Shown piece after piece: positions 5,864 to 6,421 of a DNA stretch of 6,421 nt. The notes beneath the pieces are model-generated. The model was given only the letters and a program-made list of their open reading frames with translations, searched no databases and had not been told where the DNA came from. Every line of letters begins with the position of its first letter. Within the stretch, counting starts at the first letter, position 1. The stretch covers positions 1-6,421 of the forward strand of contig URTD01000114.1 of assembly GCA_900550735.1 (NCBI GenBank). Direction: 5' to 3'. The stretch comes from an uncultured Collinsella sp. Lineage in GTDB: Bacteria; Actinomycetota; Coriobacteriia; Coriobacteriales; Coriobacteriaceae. The position numbers were made by a program, and so were the translations under genes.

Positions 5864-5909
5864 GTCGTGTAGGCGCTATTTGTTAAGTGCGTGCGTTCGA
5901 GCTCGCGTG

Positions 5910-6421
5910 CTACAGCGAGTCGATAAAGCGCTGCTGGGCGGCGCGTCCCGCCTCGTCCCACTTAAAGACGCCGGCGTTGTCGAGCACGTGGCCAAACACC
6001 ACGCCGACCTCCTCGTGCAGGATATCGATGGCGTTGTCGGCCGTAAGCTCGTCGGCGCGGCGAGCAAAGACGTCCTCGGCCCACGCGGCATGGCTGCGAC
6101 AAAGATCATCGACCTCGAGCGCACCGGCAAGATCGTAGCTGGCATCGACCTTGGCTGCCAGCAGATGCTCACGGACAGCGCCAAGCTCGGGAACCAGGCG
6201 CGGCGGCAGAATGGCCAGGCCCATGACCTCGATCAGGCCGATGTTCTCCTTCTTAATGTGGTGGTACTCGGCATGCGGGTGGAACACGCCCAGCGGATGC
6301 TCGTCGGTCGTGATGTTGCAGCGAAGCGCCAGGTAGGCCTCGTAGATTTCGCCGCCGGCATTTCCGCGAGAGTCGACGCGGCGGATGACGGGCGTCACGG
6401 TGTTGTGGGCCACACCGTCAG
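5910..6421 (-). CDS. galT: Galactose-1-phosphate uridylyltransferase, class II, C-terminal part
   Basis: GalT transfers UMP from UDP-glucose to galactose-1-phosphate, giving UDP-galactose and glucose-1-phosphate in the Leloir pathway. The minus-strand frame continues past the right edge, so the N-terminal two thirds or so of the protein lies outside the window. The visible part reads DGVAHNTVTPVIRR, then LRCNITTDEHPLGVFHPHAE and HHIKKENIGLIEVMGLAILP, which is a very strong signature of the class II (Firmicutes-type) GalT family, and ends ...QQRFIDSL with TAG at 5910-5912. The GTG at 6413 is an internal Val, not a start. A hairpin terminator follows. No fault is seen in the visible part. The rest of any gal operon would lie to the right. 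Confidence 0.93.
   Translation of the reverse strand, partial: DGVAHNTVTPVIRRVDSRGNAGGEIYEAYLALRCNITTDEHPLGVFHPHAEYHHIKKENIGLIEVMGLAILPPRLVPELGAVREHLLAAKVDASYDLAGALEVDDLCRSHAAWAEDVFARRADELTADNAIDILHEEVGVVFGHVLDNAGVFKWDEAGRAAQQRFIDSL

Overview
The window reads as a high-GC Gram-positive chromosome. Codons end mostly in G or C, enolase is flanked by strong intrinsic terminators, and a DivIC/FtsB-like gene sits directly upstream of a short Ppx/GppA gene. Together with the class II galT and the intergenic repeat style, this suggests a gut Coriobacteriia member, Collinsella-like. That placement is an inference from style; no marker gene settles it.

Layout, left to right: (1) the 3' part of mazG (+), closed by a hairpin terminator at 716-761; (2) a promoter and leader region, then the complete enolase gene eno (+, 901-2178), closed by a very strong terminator at 2252-2283; (3) a two-gene unit (+) with its own extended -10 promoter: a membrane cell-division protein of the DivIC/FtsB type (2375-3136), then, 20 bases on, a Ppx/GppA phosphatase (3157-4158); (4) an accessory insert-like stretch, 4159-5800, visibly less GC-rich and built differently from its surroundings; (5) the 3' part of galT (-, from the right edge to 5910) with its own terminator at 5826-5863.

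The housekeeping blocks cover nucleotide clean-up (mazG), glycolysis (eno), septum formation, polyphosphate or (p)ppGpp phosphohydrolysis (ppx) and galactose entry into metabolism (galT). They look like independent transcription units and show no shared pathway.

The unusual part is region 4. It holds one minus-strand gene for an AAA ATPase of the AAA_14/DUF4143 type, with good start signals, but broken by a single in-frame amber stop directly after the Walker A motif. Upstream of its promoter lies a three-copy tandem array with an exact 33-base period. The gene and array together are bracketed by two direct copies of a 48-base repeat (4236-4283 and 5744-5791, 43 of 48 identical). A 19-base imperfect inverted repeat enclosing a second hairpin lies just outside, after ppx. 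This looks like a decaying mobile or repeat-associated cassette between ppx and galT.

A second oddity is in enolase. It lacks four residues that normally form the strand leading into the third metal-binding Asp, although every catalytic residue is present.
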